A DNA stretch of 64,000 nt from Planctomycetota bacterium (lineage in GTDB: Bacteria > Planctomycetota > UBA8742 > UBA2392), in assembly GCA_020849795.1 (NCBI GenBank), contig JADZFR010000023.1:1-64000 (forward strand), written 5' to 3'. Position numbers and translations under genes: made by a program. The notes beneath the pieces are model-generated. The model had not been told where the DNA came from. It searched no databases and saw only the letters and a program-made list of their open reading frames with translations. Below, piece after piece: positions 25,308 to 34,678 of this stretch; position 1 is the first letter of the stretch, and every line of letters begins with the position of its first letter.

Positions 25308-25853
25308 TTGGCACGTCAGCGCAGCGGCAAGCCAGGTGGCGACGAGCCACCCCCCGCAACCCCGAACCGGGGCTTGTCCCATCTCAATGAGAAGGGCGAG
25401 GCTCGCATGGTGGACGTGTCTGCGAAAGAAATCTCGACACGCACCGCCCGGGCGCAGGCTGTCTTGCGCATGAGTACTGCCACGCACGCCGCCGTGGTGC
25501 GCGGCACAGGCCCCAAGGGCGAAGTGCTGGGCACGGCCCGCGTCGCCGGCATCATGGCAGCCAAGCGCACGCCCGAAGCCATCCCGATGTGTCACCCACT
25601 GGCGCTGAGTGGCGTAGAAATCTCGTTTGAGACCGACCTGCCCGCAGACGCGCAGGGCCGCCCCGGCATCCGGGTGCTGGCCAGCGTCAAGTGCACAGGC
25701 GTTACCGGCGTGGAAATGGAAGCGCTGCACGCGGCAACAGTCGCGGCGCTCACGGTTTACGACATGGTGAAGGCCCTGGAAAAGGGCATTGAAATCGAGT
25801 CCATCCGCCTGCTTGAGAAGACCGGCGGAAAGGGCGGAGACTGGAAAGGATGA
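25308..25853 (+). CDS. moaC: Cyclic pyranopterin monophosphate synthase
   Basis: The 181-residue protein is MoaC, which makes cPMP in molybdenum-cofactor synthesis. Hallmarks: HLNEKGEARMVDVSAKEISTRTA at the N-terminus, AKRTPEAIPMCHPLALSGVEI in the centre, and VKCTGVTGVEMEALHAATVAALTVYDM with the catalytic Asp/Lys region (DMVKALEKG). Start is TTG 25308 with AGGAAGG upstream; about 20 extra basic residues precede the conserved start. It overlaps the RNase D gene as ATGA. Confidence 0.96.
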   Translation: MARQRSGKPGGDEPPPATPNRGLSHLNEKGEARMVDVSAKEISTRTARAQAVLRMSTATHAAVVRGTGPKGEVLGTARVAGIMAAKRTPEAIPMCHPLALSGVEISFETDLPADAQGRPGIRVLASVKCTGVTGVEMEALHAATVAALTVYDMVKALEKGIEIESIRLLEKTGGKGGDWKG

Positions 25854-27016
25854 CCGCAAAGCCAGTGCCTGCAGAAACCGAAATCATCACCGATGCGTCG
25901 CGCCTGAAGCAGGTAGTGGACGAGTTGCTCGAAGCGCCACGCCTGTCGCTCGATATCGAGAGCGACGGCTTTTACAACTACGCCGAGCGCGTCTGCATCG
26001 TCACCCTGTCCAGCGAAGAGCTGAATGTCGTGGTCGACACGCTGGCAATCGATGATGCGGCGCAAGCCCTGGGGCGCATTACCGCCCGCGCGGAAAGACC
26101 GCTGCTCATGCACTCAGGCCAGAACGATGTGCTGGCCCTCAAGCGCGACTACGATCTCGACTTCGGCAGTGTGCAGGACACCAGCGTGGCGGCCATGCTG
26201 CTGGACCTGCCGCAAACCGGCTTGGCGGCACTGGTTGAGGGATACCTGGGCACGCACCTTGAGAAAGAGCTGCAACGCTACGACTGGTCGCGCCGCCCGA
26301 TTGAACTGCACCATGTAAGCTACCTGGTCAACGACACGCAGCACCTGTTCGAGCTGCACGACCTGATGATCGACGAGTTGCGCAAGCTCGACCTGCTGGA
26401 CGAGTACGAAATCGAGTGCCGTGCAGTCGCCGAGGCCGAACCGCGCGAGCGCGTCTTTGACCCAGACCGCTTCCGGCGCATCAAGGGCCATGGCGACCTC
26501 TCTGAGCAGCAGCGCGGAGCGCTTAAGGCCCTCTACGCGTGGCGCAACGACCTGGCCCGCAGCCTTGACCGTGCGCCATTTCGCATCATCAGCGACAACA
26601 CGCTGCTGGATATCGCGCGCACGCTGCCAAGCACCCCTGAGGCGATCGGCGCGATGCGCGGTGTCGGCGAATGGCTGATGGCAGAGCAGGCAGGTGCCAT
26701 GCTTGAGGCAATCCGCAGCGGGCTGTCGAGTCCCGCCAACATGAAACCACCACGGCGAAATGACACGCCCGCACCGCGCATGGACCCTCGGCAGCGCGAC
26801 ACACTGGGGCGCCTTAAGCGCTGGCGAGAAGCCCAGAAACAGACCCGCGGTGTCGGGTTGCAGGCAATACTGCCCTCGGCGGTGCTCAAAGACCTGGTGC
26901 TGGCGCCGCCCAAAGACATCGAGCAACTGGCCGCCAACCCCCGTGTCGGCAGCGCCCGCGCCAAGCGGTACGGGGCCGACCTGATCAAGCTGCTGAACGG
27001 CCGGCGAGACGGTTAG
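25850..27016 (+). CDS. rnd: Ribonuclease D-like 3'-5' exoribonuclease with HRDC domain
   Basis: The 388-residue protein carries a DEDDy exonuclease domain (Asp and Glu in LSLDIESDGF near 35; Asp in LLMHSGQNDVLAL near 92; Y-x3-D in VSYLVNDTQHL near 160). An HRDC domain follows (LKALYAWRNDLARSLDRAPFRI) and a second HRDC-like segment lies near the C-terminus (LGRLKRWREAQ). It trims tRNA and other RNA 3' ends. Its ATG overlaps moaC, an unusual partner. Confidence 0.93.
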   Translation: MTAKPVPAETEIITDASRLKQVVDELLEAPRLSLDIESDGFYNYAERVCIVTLSSEELNVVVDTLAIDDAAQALGRITARAERPLLMHSGQNDVLALKRDYDLDFGSVQDTSVAAMLLDLPQTGLAALVEGYLGTHLEKELQRYDWSRRPIELHHVSYLVNDTQHLFELHDLMIDELRKLDLLDEYEIECRAVAEAEPRERVFDPDRFRRIKGHGDLSEQQRGALKALYAWRNDLARSLDRAPFRIISDNTLLDIARTLPSTPEAIGAMRGVGEWLMAEQAGAMLEAIRSGLSSPANMKPPRRNDTPAPRMDPRQRDTLGRLKRWREAQKQTRGVGLQAILPSAVLKDLVLAPPKDIEQLAANPRVGSARAKRYGADLIKLLNGRRDG

Positions 27017-27027
27017 GGACCGCGTCC

Positions 27028-27894
27028 ATGCTCAAGATTCTCGCGCCTGCCAAGGTCAACTGGTTCCTCGAGGTCCTGCACAAGCGACCCGACGGCTACC
27101 ATGCGATCGACACAGTCATGCAGACCATCAGCCTGTTCGACGAAATTACCGTCGAGGAGGCTGACTCGCTGACTCTGCAATGCAGCATCGACTTGGGGCC
27201 CGCTGAGAAGAATCTTGCCTGGCGCGCAGCCGCCGTGCTGCGCGACGAACACGCCCCCGGCAGGGGCGCACTCATCAAGTTGAAGAAGAACATTCCTCAC
27301 GGTGCCGGATTGGGCGGCGGCAGCAGCGACGCCGCCAGCACGATGCTGGCTCTCGACCGCTTATGGGGCACGAACGTGGGTGCGGTGCGCCTGCGCGAAC
27401 TGGTCAGTCGTGTGGGCAGTGACTGCGCCTTTTTTATTGAAGGTGGGACTGCGCGCTGCACGGGTCGCGGCGAAATCGTCGAACCCCTGCATGATGTGGC
27501 AGGGGTTGACGTTGTCATCCTGTACCCCGAGGAGGTGTGCCCCACTGGTCCGGTTTACCAAGATGCCAGCAGTCACTTGACGGACGAGAAGGCAAAATGT
27601 TACTTATTTCATGTTTTACCGAGCGCCTTTAATCGCACAAAGCTAGCCAGTGCCATTTTCAACCGGCTTCAGGATTCCGCGCTAAGGGTCTCGCCGGGTT
27701 TGAGGAACGCCTGGGATCGCACTGAGGCAGGACGCGGCGTGCTGGCGCGCTTTGTCAGCGGCTCAGGGTCGTCCATCGCTTTCTTGATGGAAGACCGTGA
27801 GTCGGCTGTGACGTTTGCGGCAAGTCTACAATCGCAGGGCCTGGGGCAGGCCTTCTCCACGGTTACTTTGCCCCGGGGTGCAGTATGGGGATGA
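27028..27894 (+). CDS. ispE: 4-diphosphocytidyl-2-C-methyl-D-erythritol kinase
   Basis: The 288-residue GHMP kinase of the MEP isoprenoid pathway has APAKVNWFLEVLHKRPDGYH at the N-terminus, the ATP loop IPHGAGLGGGSSDAAS (about 90-105) and FVSGSGSSIAFL in place of the usual C-terminal glycine-rich loop. A patch at about 27.58-27.66 kb is noticeably AT-richer than the rest, but the frame is intact. It starts 11 bases after the RNase D stop. Confidence 0.94.
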   Translation: MLKILAPAKVNWFLEVLHKRPDGYHAIDTVMQTISLFDEITVEEADSLTLQCSIDLGPAEKNLAWRAAAVLRDEHAPGRGALIKLKKNIPHGAGLGGGSSDAASTMLALDRLWGTNVGAVRLRELVSRVGSDCAFFIEGGTARCTGRGEIVEPLHDVAGVDVVILYPEEVCPTGPVYQDASSHLTDEKAKCYLFHVLPSAFNRTKLASAIFNRLQDSALRVSPGLRNAWDRTEAGRGVLARFVSGSGSSIAFLMEDRESAVTFAASLQSQGLGQAFSTVTLPRGAVWG

Positions 27895-27898
27895 AGCA

Positions 27899-28318
27899 AT
27901 GCGTGACATCGAAGTCACGGAAGTGCGAGTCAAGCTGGCATCCGAAGACGACGAGAAGTTGCTCGGGTACTGCAGCGTCACGCTCAACAACGCCTTTGTC
28001 ATCAAAGACCTGAAAATCATCCAGGGTGAGGGCTCGCCATTCGTCGCGATGCCTTCTCGCAAGATCACCGACAAATGCACCCGCTGCGGATACAAAAATC
28101 ACCTGCGCGCGAAATTCTGCAACGAGTGCGGCGCCAAGCTGCCTGTGAATCGGGCAGAGACGGACGCGCGAGGCCGCGCCAAGCTTCACTTTGACCTTGT
28201 GCATCCGATTCGCGGCGAGGTCCGCGAGTACGTGCACCAGAAAATCGTCGAGGCCTATGCAGCCGAAGTTGCCCGTGTTCGGGCTGGCGGCGCGCCTACC
28301 GTTCTGGATGAAGGTTAA
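27899..28318 (+). CDS. spoVG: SpoVG-family protein with a zinc-ribbon insert
   Basis: The 139-residue protein has the SpoVG strand-helix core (IEVTEVRVKLASEDDEKLLGYCSVTLNNAFVIKDLKIIQG, FVAMPSRKITD). A four-Cys zinc ribbon follows (CTRCGY-x8-CNECG), and then the usual C-terminal helix (LVHPIRGEVREYVHQKIVEAY). SpoVG binds DNA or RNA; the zinc ribbon should add a nucleic-acid contact. It starts four bases after ispE, the classical ispE-spoVG neighbourhood. Confidence 0.9.
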   Translation: MRDIEVTEVRVKLASEDDEKLLGYCSVTLNNAFVIKDLKIIQGEGSPFVAMPSRKITDKCTRCGYKNHLRAKFCNECGAKLPVNRAETDARGRAKLHFDLVHPIRGEVREYVHQKIVEAYAAEVARVRAGGAPTVLDEG

Positions 28319-28321
28319 GAG

Positions 28322-28936
28322 TCAGTTTGCCCACTTGCCGCGGCCACTGGCCCGGGCTTCATCGCGAAGCTTCGCAAACTCTGAGGCGTGCCGGGTGTTC
28401 GGCGCAATGCTCATCGTGTCGGCCCACCCGCTTTCCAGCAGCAGCCTGTTCAGCATGCGGCCGTCCGGCAGGGTCGCGTAGGCCAACGTGCGGTCGTATT
28501 TGTCCAGGCGCTCCTGGTCGTATTCCAGCTTCAACTGCGGGTCCTTTTCCAGCAGACTGAACACGTACATGGTGGCTTTGAAGGCCGCGCCCTCGGGGTC
28601 GACCTTGTGCTCGCCAAGTTCGTCGCAGTCCACGCCGATCAGCCGAACGCGCGTGCCATCGGCCATCTCAAGCGTGTCACCATCGATCACACGCCGCACG
28701 GCAGTATGGCCGCGCAGCTTCTTCGCGGGCGCAGGCAGGTACAGCTTTGGGCGCGCGATGGTTGCCTGTTCAGCGGTCGGCTGCGCATTTCCGCCGCCAT
28801 ACAGCCCGTCCTGCCGCATGCGAACTGGCAGCAGGCCGCTCTGCCACAGCGCAACGCCGGCAACGGCGACCAGGATCACCAGCACCACTGCGGTTGCGCC
28901 GGTGTTGATCTTTCCGCGTTGATTCGCGCGTCTCAT
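28322..28936 (-). CDS. Staphylococcal-nuclease-like thermonuclease, membrane-anchored
   Basis: The protein (204 residues from ATG 28936) has a short basic N-terminus, a TM helix (TGATAVVLVILVAVAGVALW), a linker and an SNase domain: VRRVIDGDTLEMADGTRVRLIGVDC with the metal-binding Asp, then KLEYDQERLDKYDRTLAYATL with the catalytic Arg/Glu region and GRMLNRLLLESGWAD. It is probably a Ca2+-dependent DNA/RNA nuclease on the outer face of the membrane. A GTG six bases upstream is an alternative start. It converges on spoVG with three bases between stops. Confidence 0.9.
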   Translation of the reverse strand: MRRANQRGKINTGATAVVLVILVAVAGVALWQSGLLPVRMRQDGLYGGGNAQPTAEQATIARPKLYLPAPAKKLRGHTAVRRVIDGDTLEMADGTRVRLIGVDCDELGEHKVDPEGAAFKATMYVFSLLEKDPQLKLEYDQERLDKYDRTLAYATLPDGRMLNRLLLESGWADTMSIAPNTRHASEFAKLRDEARASGRGKWAN

Positions 28937-28955
28937 GCCCACAGTATAGCGGCCG

Positions 28956-29477
28956 ATGCGACAAATGGATCATCGCTTGAGTGGCGCCGTCCACGGTTTA
29001 CGCCTTGGGCCGCTCGACTACGCGCTGGCGGTGCCCGGCCTGCTGTTCGGCAGCTATGGCATGCCGTTGCTGATTCTGGCGCTGGGGGCGTGGCTGGGAT
29101 GGCGGTTTGCCGCCGTGGCCGTCATGAGCACGCTGACGACGCTGGCGATTACGACGCCAATGAAGCACTGGGTCAATCGACCACGCCCCGAGCCACTGGA
29201 GGCACCCCGCGCACTCAAGTTGCGCAAGTTGGTGAACAACCCCGCGTTTCCATCCGGCGACAGCGCGCAGTCCGGCAGCGTGACAGCCCTGCTGGTGCTG
29301 TGCGGCCCCTTTGCCTGGCCACTGAGCGCTGTCTTTTTGCCGTTGATCCCGCTGTGCATGTTCAGCCGCGTATACTTCGGCGCGCACTGGTGGGCCGATA
29401 CGCTCGGCGGCGCACTGATCGGCGCCGGTGTGGCCATGGCCTATGCAGTTTGGTTCGGCCCTTTCATTGCAGGCTGA
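28956..29477 (+). CDS. PAP2-family phosphatase, membrane
   Basis: The 173-residue membrane enzyme has the three PAP2 motifs: K-x6-RP (KHWVNRPRP), PSGDSAQSG and SR-x5-H-x3-D (SRVYFGAHWWAD). It probably dephosphorylates undecaprenyl pyrophosphate or a phosphatidic-acid-like lipid. Its start lies only 19 bases from that of the divergent thermonuclease, so promoters must overlap coding sequence; ATG 28965 is an alternative. Confidence 0.9.
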   Translation: MRQMDHRLSGAVHGLRLGPLDYALAVPGLLFGSYGMPLLILALGAWLGWRFAAVAVMSTLTTLAITTPMKHWVNRPRPEPLEAPRALKLRKLVNNPAFPSGDSAQSGSVTALLVLCGPFAWPLSAVFLPLIPLCMFSRVYFGAHWWADTLGGALIGAGVAMAYAVWFGPFIAG

Positions 29478-29548
29478 TGCCGCCGCGCACCCCGTTGCCC
29501 CACCGTGTGAGAGCACTATAAGTTCAGGCTTCCGGTGCTGGAGCTAAC

Positions 29549-30712
29549 ATGTCTGAGCGCAAGCTGTTCACGTCTGAATCGGTCGGCGAAGGTCACCCCG
29601 ATAAACTTTGCGACCAGGTCTCCGATGCGGTGCTTGACGCGCTGCTGGCCAAAGACCCGCGCGCGCGCGTTGCCTGTGAGACGGCCACAACCACCGGATT
29701 GATTGCGGTGGTGGGCGAGATCACCACCACGGCCACCGAAGTTCTGTCCGGCATCGGCGACATTGCCCGCAAAGCCGCCTGCGATATCGGCTACACGAAC
29801 GGCGAATACGGCCTGGATGGCAACACCTGCGGCGTCATCGTCGCGGTGCATGGCCAGTCGCCGGACATTGCCATGGGCGTGGACGAAAAGTCTGACCGCG
29901 AACAGGGTGCCGGCGACCAGGGCATGATGTTCGGGTACGCCACGAACGAGACACCGGAGCTGATGCCCGCAGCGATCGCGTGGTCCCACAAGCTGACGGC
30001 GCGCCAGGCCGAGTTGCGTCATGCGCGCAAGCTGCCGTGGTTGCGCCCCGACTGCAAAAGCCAGGTGACGATTGAGTACGAAGGCCACGAGATCAAGCGC
30101 ATTCACACGGTGGTGCTCAGCACCCAGCACGCGCCAGAAATCAGCCTGAATGAAATTCGTGAGCAGGTGCTCGAGCACATCATCAAGCCCGTGCTGCCCG
30201 GCAAGTTCGTCGACAAGGACACGATCTATCACGTCAACCCGACGGGGCGATTCGTGATCGGCGGCCCCCACGGCGACTCAGGCCTGACCGGCCGTAAAAT
30301 CATCGTGGACACATACGGCGGCATGGGCCGGCACGGAGGCGGTGCCTTCAGCGGCAAAGACCCCACAAAGGTCGACCGCAGCGCAGCCTACATGGCGCGC
30401 TATGTCGCCAAGAACGTCGTAAAGGCGGGCCTGGCAGACCGTTGCGAAATCCAGTTGGCGTATGCGATTGGCGTGGCTGAGCCCGTAAGCATCAACATCG
30501 ACACGTTCGGAACCTGCACAATCAGCGAACATCGCATCATTGAACTGCTGCGCAGCCACCTGAGCTTCAAGCCAAAGGCAATCATTGAGCACCTGAAGCT
30601 GCAGCGCCCGATTTTCTTGCAGACTGCCAAAAACGGCCACTTTGGGCATGAGGGCTTTCCGTGGGAGGCAACGGACCTTGCGCCAAAGCTCAAGAAGGCC
30701 AGCGGCGCTTGA
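29549..30712 (+). CDS. metK: S-adenosylmethionine synthetase
   Basis: The 387-residue enzyme makes SAM from methionine and ATP. It has all three signatures: [29 protein letters not shown], and [19 protein letters not shown]. Length is typical. Only 71 bases separate it from the PAP2 gene, too few for a recognisable SAM riboswitch, and I see none. Confidence 0.98.
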   Translation: MSERKLFTSESVGEGHPDKLCDQVSDAVLDALLAKDPRARVACETATTTGLIAVVGEITTTATEVLSGIGDIARKAACDIGYTNGEYGLDGNTCGVIVAVHGQSPDIAMGVDEKSDREQGAGDQGMMFGYATNETPELMPAAIAWSHKLTARQAELRHARKLPWLRPDCKSQVTIEYEGHEIKRIHTVVLSTQHAPEISLNEIREQVLEHIIKPVLPGKFVDKDTIYHVNPTGRFVIGGPHGDSGLTGRKIIVDTYGGMGRHGGGAFSGKDPTKVDRSAAYMARYVAKNVVKAGLADRCEIQLAYAIGVAEPVSINIDTFGTCTISEHRIIELLRSHLSFKPKAIIEHLKLQRPIFLQTAKNGHFGHEGFPWEATDLAPKLKKASGA

Positions 30713-30730
30713 GTTTGAGTGAATCTCTTG

Positions 30731-30767
30731 TGCGGCCCGGCACCCTCTTCCAGTGGGCCGGGCCGCA
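30731..30767 (+). terminator. Probable terminator after metK
   Basis: TGCGGCCCGGC and GCCGGGCCGCA form a perfect 11-bp stem with a 15-base loop, 18 bases after the metK stop, then tgaaatttct. The U-rich stretch is weak. The 240 bases that follow hold no credible ORF. Confidence 0.6.
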
Positions 30768-31003
30768 TGAAATTTCTGTGCAATTCATAAGTGCATACGA
30801 CGGGTTCACTTGGCTCGAAAAAAGCCCCTTGCGCGATTTGACGGGTTTGGATAAACAGTGCGCGCGCTCACGTTAGTGTTCGCCGGGGGGCAAATTCCAG
30901 AAAAGGTCTTTCCACGCGCCTTTGACGGCATATATTGCCGCCCTCGGACAGGACTTGTGTCAAATTCGTAGACACCAAACAGGGAAACTAAGGGGACAAA
31001 CCC

Positions 31004-31342
31004 ATGACTGACAATGCACCGGCTGAAGGCGGAGAGGGTCAAGACATCATGAGTCTCGGCGCCACGCCTGAACTTCAGGCTCACGCCAAGACCATGTGGA
31101 TGGTCAACATCTTCAACTTCGGACTTCTGTACCTCATGTTTGTTGAAAAGCCGGGCCAGTGGCAGAACCCCTGGTTCATCGGCCAGGTGCGCGCGCTGAT
31201 TCGGGCGTCACTGTTCAACATGGTCTGCTGGCCAATTGGCGCGTTCTTCGCGTTCAAGGGCTTCAGCGCGGTCGGTGCGGGCAAAGACCCGGTCATCCCG
31301 TTCGCGTGCGCCGGCGGCGCGACTGCCGACAGCAAGAAGTAA
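31004..31342 (+). CDS. Small membrane protein, unknown
   Basis: The 112-residue protein has an acidic N-terminus and two hydrophobic helices (MWMVNIFNFGLLYLMF and LFNMVCWPIGAFFAFKGFSAV) joined by a polar loop. I do not recognise the family. AAGGGGAC precedes the ATG, and a strong terminator follows, so it appears to be a separate transcription unit. Confidence 0.75.
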   Translation: MTDNAPAEGGEGQDIMSLGATPELQAHAKTMWMVNIFNFGLLYLMFVEKPGQWQNPWFIGQVRALIRASLFNMVCWPIGAFFAFKGFSAVGAGKDPVIPFACAGGATADSKK

Positions 31343-31363
31343 GCACGGAAAGGCCTTACTTCG

Positions 31364-31389
31364 ACCGGGGACGGGAGACCGTCCCCGGT
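31364..31389 (+). terminator. Rho-independent terminator
   Basis: ACCGGGGACGG and CCGTCCCCGGT form an 11-bp stem with a GAGA tetraloop, followed by TGTTGTTTG, 22 bases after the stop of the small membrane protein. Confidence 0.85.
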
Positions 31390-31500
31390 TGTTGTTTGCC
31401 TGTTCAAATCCCTTGACGTCCAACAACGACGCCGATACCCAGCCCCTCAAGCTGCGGTTCTTTCGCTTCTGTTGCCAGGTTCCTGTTACGTTAGCCATTC

Positions 31501-32040
31501 ATGCCGCGACTGAACGTCGATCTCTCGGTCAACGACTACGACCGCGAACTGTTCGCCGAACGTCGCATCGTGCTGGAACTGCGAGAGGGCGAAGGCTTCC
31601 AGCACATCGTCTTGAAGATCATCGCCATGGCGCTGTTCCATCACCCGCGCCTGCAGATCGAACCAACCATGGACGACGACGACCGCTATCAGCCGGACCT
31701 GCTGATCCGCAGTGATGACTATCGCCCCGAGGTCTGGATTGAGTGCGGGCAAGTGCGCGTCCAGAAGCTCGACAAGGTGACGTTTCGGCACTACGACGCA
31801 AGGGTTGTGGTCATCAAGCGCACCGAGCGCGAGGCGCGCGAGCTTCTGGAGCGCTGCCGCGGCGAAGTCCGGCGCCTTGAAGCGATTGAATTCATCGGTT
31901 TCGACAATGGCTTCATCGACCGCGTAGCCGACACGCTGACCGGCAAGAACGACGTGATTGCGATCCTCTCGGGGAAGTCGATGCAGCTCGTCGTCGGCGG
32001 CAGCACCTTCGAAACTGCGATTCACAGGTATCGGCTGTGA
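31501..32040 (+). CDS. YaeQ-like protein (PD-(D/E)XK-fold)
   Basis: The 179-residue protein resembles YaeQ: LNVDLSVNDYDRELFAERRIVLEL at the start and a nuclease-like core in YQPDLLIRSDDYRPEVWIECGQ, then VTFRHYDARVVVIK. The D...E-x-G-Q arrangement is that of the PD-(D/E)XK fold, though the Lys of the DEK triad is replaced. YaeQ has no proven enzymatic role. Confidence 0.8.
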   Translation: MPRLNVDLSVNDYDRELFAERRIVLELREGEGFQHIVLKIIAMALFHHPRLQIEPTMDDDDRYQPDLLIRSDDYRPEVWIECGQVRVQKLDKVTFRHYDARVVVIKRTEREARELLERCRGEVRRLEAIEFIGFDNGFIDRVADTLTGKNDVIAILSGKSMQLVVGGSTFETAIHRYRL

Positions 32041-32110
32041 AGCAGGGGCATGCGTCGGCGCAGGCGCTATTCCAGGCGCGCATCACCGCCCCGCGCGCTA
32101 CACTGTTGGC

Positions 32111-33493
32111 ATGAAACGATTTGCACCACTGCTGCTGCTGCTGACCTGCGTGGTTGCCTTTGCGCAGGACAAGCGCCCGGAGCTGCCAAAGGTTCCGCCG
32201 GGGTTTGACGACGGCCGCGCCGAGGTGACCGCCGAAGCCGCCGACGAGTTGATCAGTCCCGAGAGGTTTCCCGGGCGCCTGTTTGAAGAGGCCGACGCGG
32301 CCGAACTGGCTGCATTTCTCTTCAGTCATCTGAGCGACGACGAAAAGACGCTGCTCGACACTGGCCTGAAGCTGGAAGGCGCACTGGCCCGGTGCCGCGA
32401 CGCCGCAGCGGTGGAAGCCGTGCTGGCAAAGCAGGGATTCAGCACCGTGCAAATCTGTGACGCGTTGGCAAAACTGCTCGCGGGTCGCCGGTATTCGCTG
32501 CGTGAAAGCGTTGCCTGGTTCTATGCACGCGGCTTCAATTTTCGCGTGCTGCAGTCCGCGCTGAATGGCGAACGCATCGACTGCTTTATGGTGCGGCGCG
32601 GTTTGCGTGGACTGGCGGCCAAGGGCACGACCAACGCCGCGCTGTTCGAGAAAGCGTTCTGGGAGTTCAACCTCAAGGACGGGCGGCAGGAACTAGGCGG
32701 CCATTACGACGGCGTGCAGTTGATTGAGTCGTTGCTCGCGCTGGGCTGGGGCCCCGCCGAGTTCGCTTCAGCCATGGGCCTGACAGACGCTGCCGCCCTC
32801 AAACCTGTGCAGCGCGACCTGATCAGCTGGGGCGACCCGGTTCTCTTGTGGCCCGCGCTTGAGCACGGCATGCCTGAAAGCGACTGGATCAAGGCCGTGC
32901 GTGCCTGGTACGCAAAGGGCGGCAAGGGCGAGAACGACAGCCGTATGCTGCCGACAGCGCTGGGCCGGGCCGAGACTGTATCGCGCTGGTTTCGCACCGG
33001 CGGGCCGCAGGTCACAGGCGTGTACACTGGCCCCTGGCCCGACGCCAAGGGCCAACCACAGCCGCCCGTGGCAGAACTGCGGGCGATCCAGGAAGGCGAT
33101 GAGGCCCGCATTGCCGGCCAGCTGAGCGAGACTGTTCGCAGCCATTTCAGCACCCCGGGTGAGACGTTTCTGCTGGTGATTTACGCAGACGGCAGCGGGC
33201 GGGCCATCATCCGCAAGCCAAAACGCAAGCCCGTGAATCTTGGCGCCGCAACGCCACTGGGAAACGTCGCCCACACCGACCAGTTGTATGAAGGGCGCGT
33301 CAGCATCAAGGGCCGCAGCGCGCTGATGTATGCCGTCTTTACAGGCGGCGAGCCGGTGTCGCCTGCCGAGTTCGAACTCGCCAACCTGGACATCAAAGCG
33401 GGCAGCACGCTGCTGGGCGCGCACATCGACGACGGCGTGCAACTGACGCCGATCCTGCTGAAACGGACGTCGCGGCTTGTCGAGGCACCGTAG
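32111..33493 (+). CDS. Secreted protein of unknown function
   Basis: The 460-residue protein has a signal peptide (MKRFAPLLLLLTCVVAFAQ). Residues 60-300 are alpha-helical with repeat-like turns; residues 350-440 look beta-rich (TFLLVIYADGSGRAIIRKPKRKP...LYEGRVSIKGRSALMYAVFTGG). No catalytic motif was recognised. It runs to within nine bases of the convergent argD. Confidence 0.75.
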   Translation: MKRFAPLLLLLTCVVAFAQDKRPELPKVPPGFDDGRAEVTAEAADELISPERFPGRLFEEADAAELAAFLFSHLSDDEKTLLDTGLKLEGALARCRDAAAVEAVLAKQGFSTVQICDALAKLLAGRRYSLRESVAWFYARGFNFRVLQSALNGERIDCFMVRRGLRGLAAKGTTNAALFEKAFWEFNLKDGRQELGGHYDGVQLIESLLALGWGPAEFASAMGLTDAAALKPVQRDLISWGDPVLLWPALEHGMPESDWIKAVRAWYAKGGKGENDSRMLPTALGRAETVSRWFRTGGPQVTGVYTGPWPDAKGQPQPPVAELRAIQEGDEARIAGQLSETVRSHFSTPGETFLLVIYADGSGRAIIRKPKRKPVNLGAATPLGNVAHTDQLYEGRVSIKGRSALMYAVFTGGEPVSPAEFELANLDIKAGSTLLGAHIDDGVQLTPILLKRTSRLVEAP

Positions 33494-33502
33494 CCAGGCC
33501 AG

Positions 33503-34678
33503 TTACACGCTCTGCTTCACCGAGGCCAAAGCGCTGGCGAGCGCCGACGCGAACTTCTTGATGTGCTCTTCCTTCACCGTCAGCGGCGGCAGCAGGCGGA
33601 TCATGTTGGGCCGGTCGCAACCGCCCACGATGATCTTCTGCTCCATCAGGTTCTCAATCACCGGCTTGGCCGGGCACTCAAGCTCAATGCCGAGCAGCAG
33701 ACCCTTGCCGGTCACCGCCAGCAATTCCGGGATGGAACCCAAAGCGTCGCGCACCACAATTTCCATGGCCGCGGCGTTCTCAACAAGATTTTCCGCCAGC
33801 ATCACTTCCAGGTTTGCTTTCACAGCCGCCATCGCCAGCGGCCCGCCGCCGAAGGTGCAGCCGTGTTCGCCGGGTGCCGGGGCGTTGGCAATTGCCTCGT
33901 TCAGGATCACCATGCCGACAGGAAAGCCCCCGCCCGCGCCCTTGGCGCTGGTGCAGATATCGGGCTCAACATCCCAGTGCATGCCGGCGAACATGGCGCC
34001 GGTGCGGCCGAAGCCGGTCTGCACTTCGTCAAAAATCAACGCGGTACCGTTGCCGACGCAAAGCTCGCGCAGCGAGTCGTAGTATTTGCGGCTCGCGATG
34101 CGCACACCGCCCACACTGGTAACCGGCTCAAGGATGATGGCGGCGACGTCTGGCCCCATCAGCGCCTCAAGCGTATCGAAGTCACCCAATGGCACGAAGT
34201 CAGTGATGTGGCTCAGGTTCTCGGGGAAGTCATCCCGCAGCTTCTGCTTGCCGGTTACGCTCAGCGCGCCGATCGTGCGGCCGTGAAAGCCCGTCTCCAT
34301 GGCAATCACGCGCGGTCGCCCGGTCGCGCGGCGCGCGATTTTCAGCGCGGTTTCGTTGGCTTCTGTGCCGCTGTTGCAGAAGAACACGGCTGCACTGTGC
34401 GGGTATGCGTTCTTGACCACCATCTCGGCGGCTTCGGCGCGCGTGTCGTTGTACACGGCGTTGCTGTAAAAAATCAGTTTCTTGGCCTGCTCGCTGATGG
34501 CCTTGACCAGCTTGGGGTGGCTGTGGCCGATGTTGCAGACTGCGTGCCCGGCATACAGGTCGAGATACCTGTTTCCCTTGTCGTCGATCACCCACACGTC
34601 CTCGCCCTTGACCACGGTCAGGGGCATCTTGGTGTACGTGGGCACGAGGTACTTGTCCTCGGTCTCGCGGGTGCTCAT
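33503..34678 (-). CDS. argD: Acetylornithine / N-succinyldiaminopimelate aminotransferase
   Basis: The 391-residue class III PLP aminotransferase has GNRYLDLYAGHAVCNIGHSHP, FCNSGTEANETALKIAR, the PLP Asp/Gln region LIFDEVQTGFGRTG and Lys in CTSAKGAGGGFPVG. It acts in arginine (and possibly lysine) biosynthesis. Its start overlaps the nnrD stop as ATGA. Confidence 0.93.
   Translation of the reverse strand: MSTRETEDKYLVPTYTKMPLTVVKGEDVWVIDDKGNRYLDLYAGHAVCNIGHSHPKLVKAISEQAKKLIFYSNAVYNDTRAEAAEMVVKNAYPHSAAVFFCNSGTEANETALKIARRATGRPRVIAMETGFHGRTIGALSVTGKQKLRDDFPENLSHITDFVPLGDFDTLEALMGPDVAAIILEPVTSVGGVRIASRKYYDSLRELCVGNGTALIFDEVQTGFGRTGAMFAGMHWDVEPDICTSAKGAGGGFPVGMVILNEAIANAPAPGEHGCTFGGGPLAMAAVKANLEVMLAENLVENAAAMEIVVRDALGSIPELLAVTGKGLLLGIELECPAKPVIENLMEQKIIVGGCDRPNMIRLLPPLTVKEEHIKKFASALASALASVKQSV

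Noticed and set aside
27580..27670. Foreign insert in ispE because of an AT-rich patch
   Set aside because: The frame and GHMP-kinase sequence are intact on both sides; the patch is short and lies in a variable part of the protein.
28322..28942. GTG 28942 as the thermonuclease start
   Set aside because: A TATACT sequence sits just upstream of both candidate starts, and ATG 28936 is equally well placed; I chose the ATG but cannot exclude the GTG.
29478..29548. SAM riboswitch before metK
   Set aside because: The 71-base gap has none of the conserved SAM-I or SAM-II elements.
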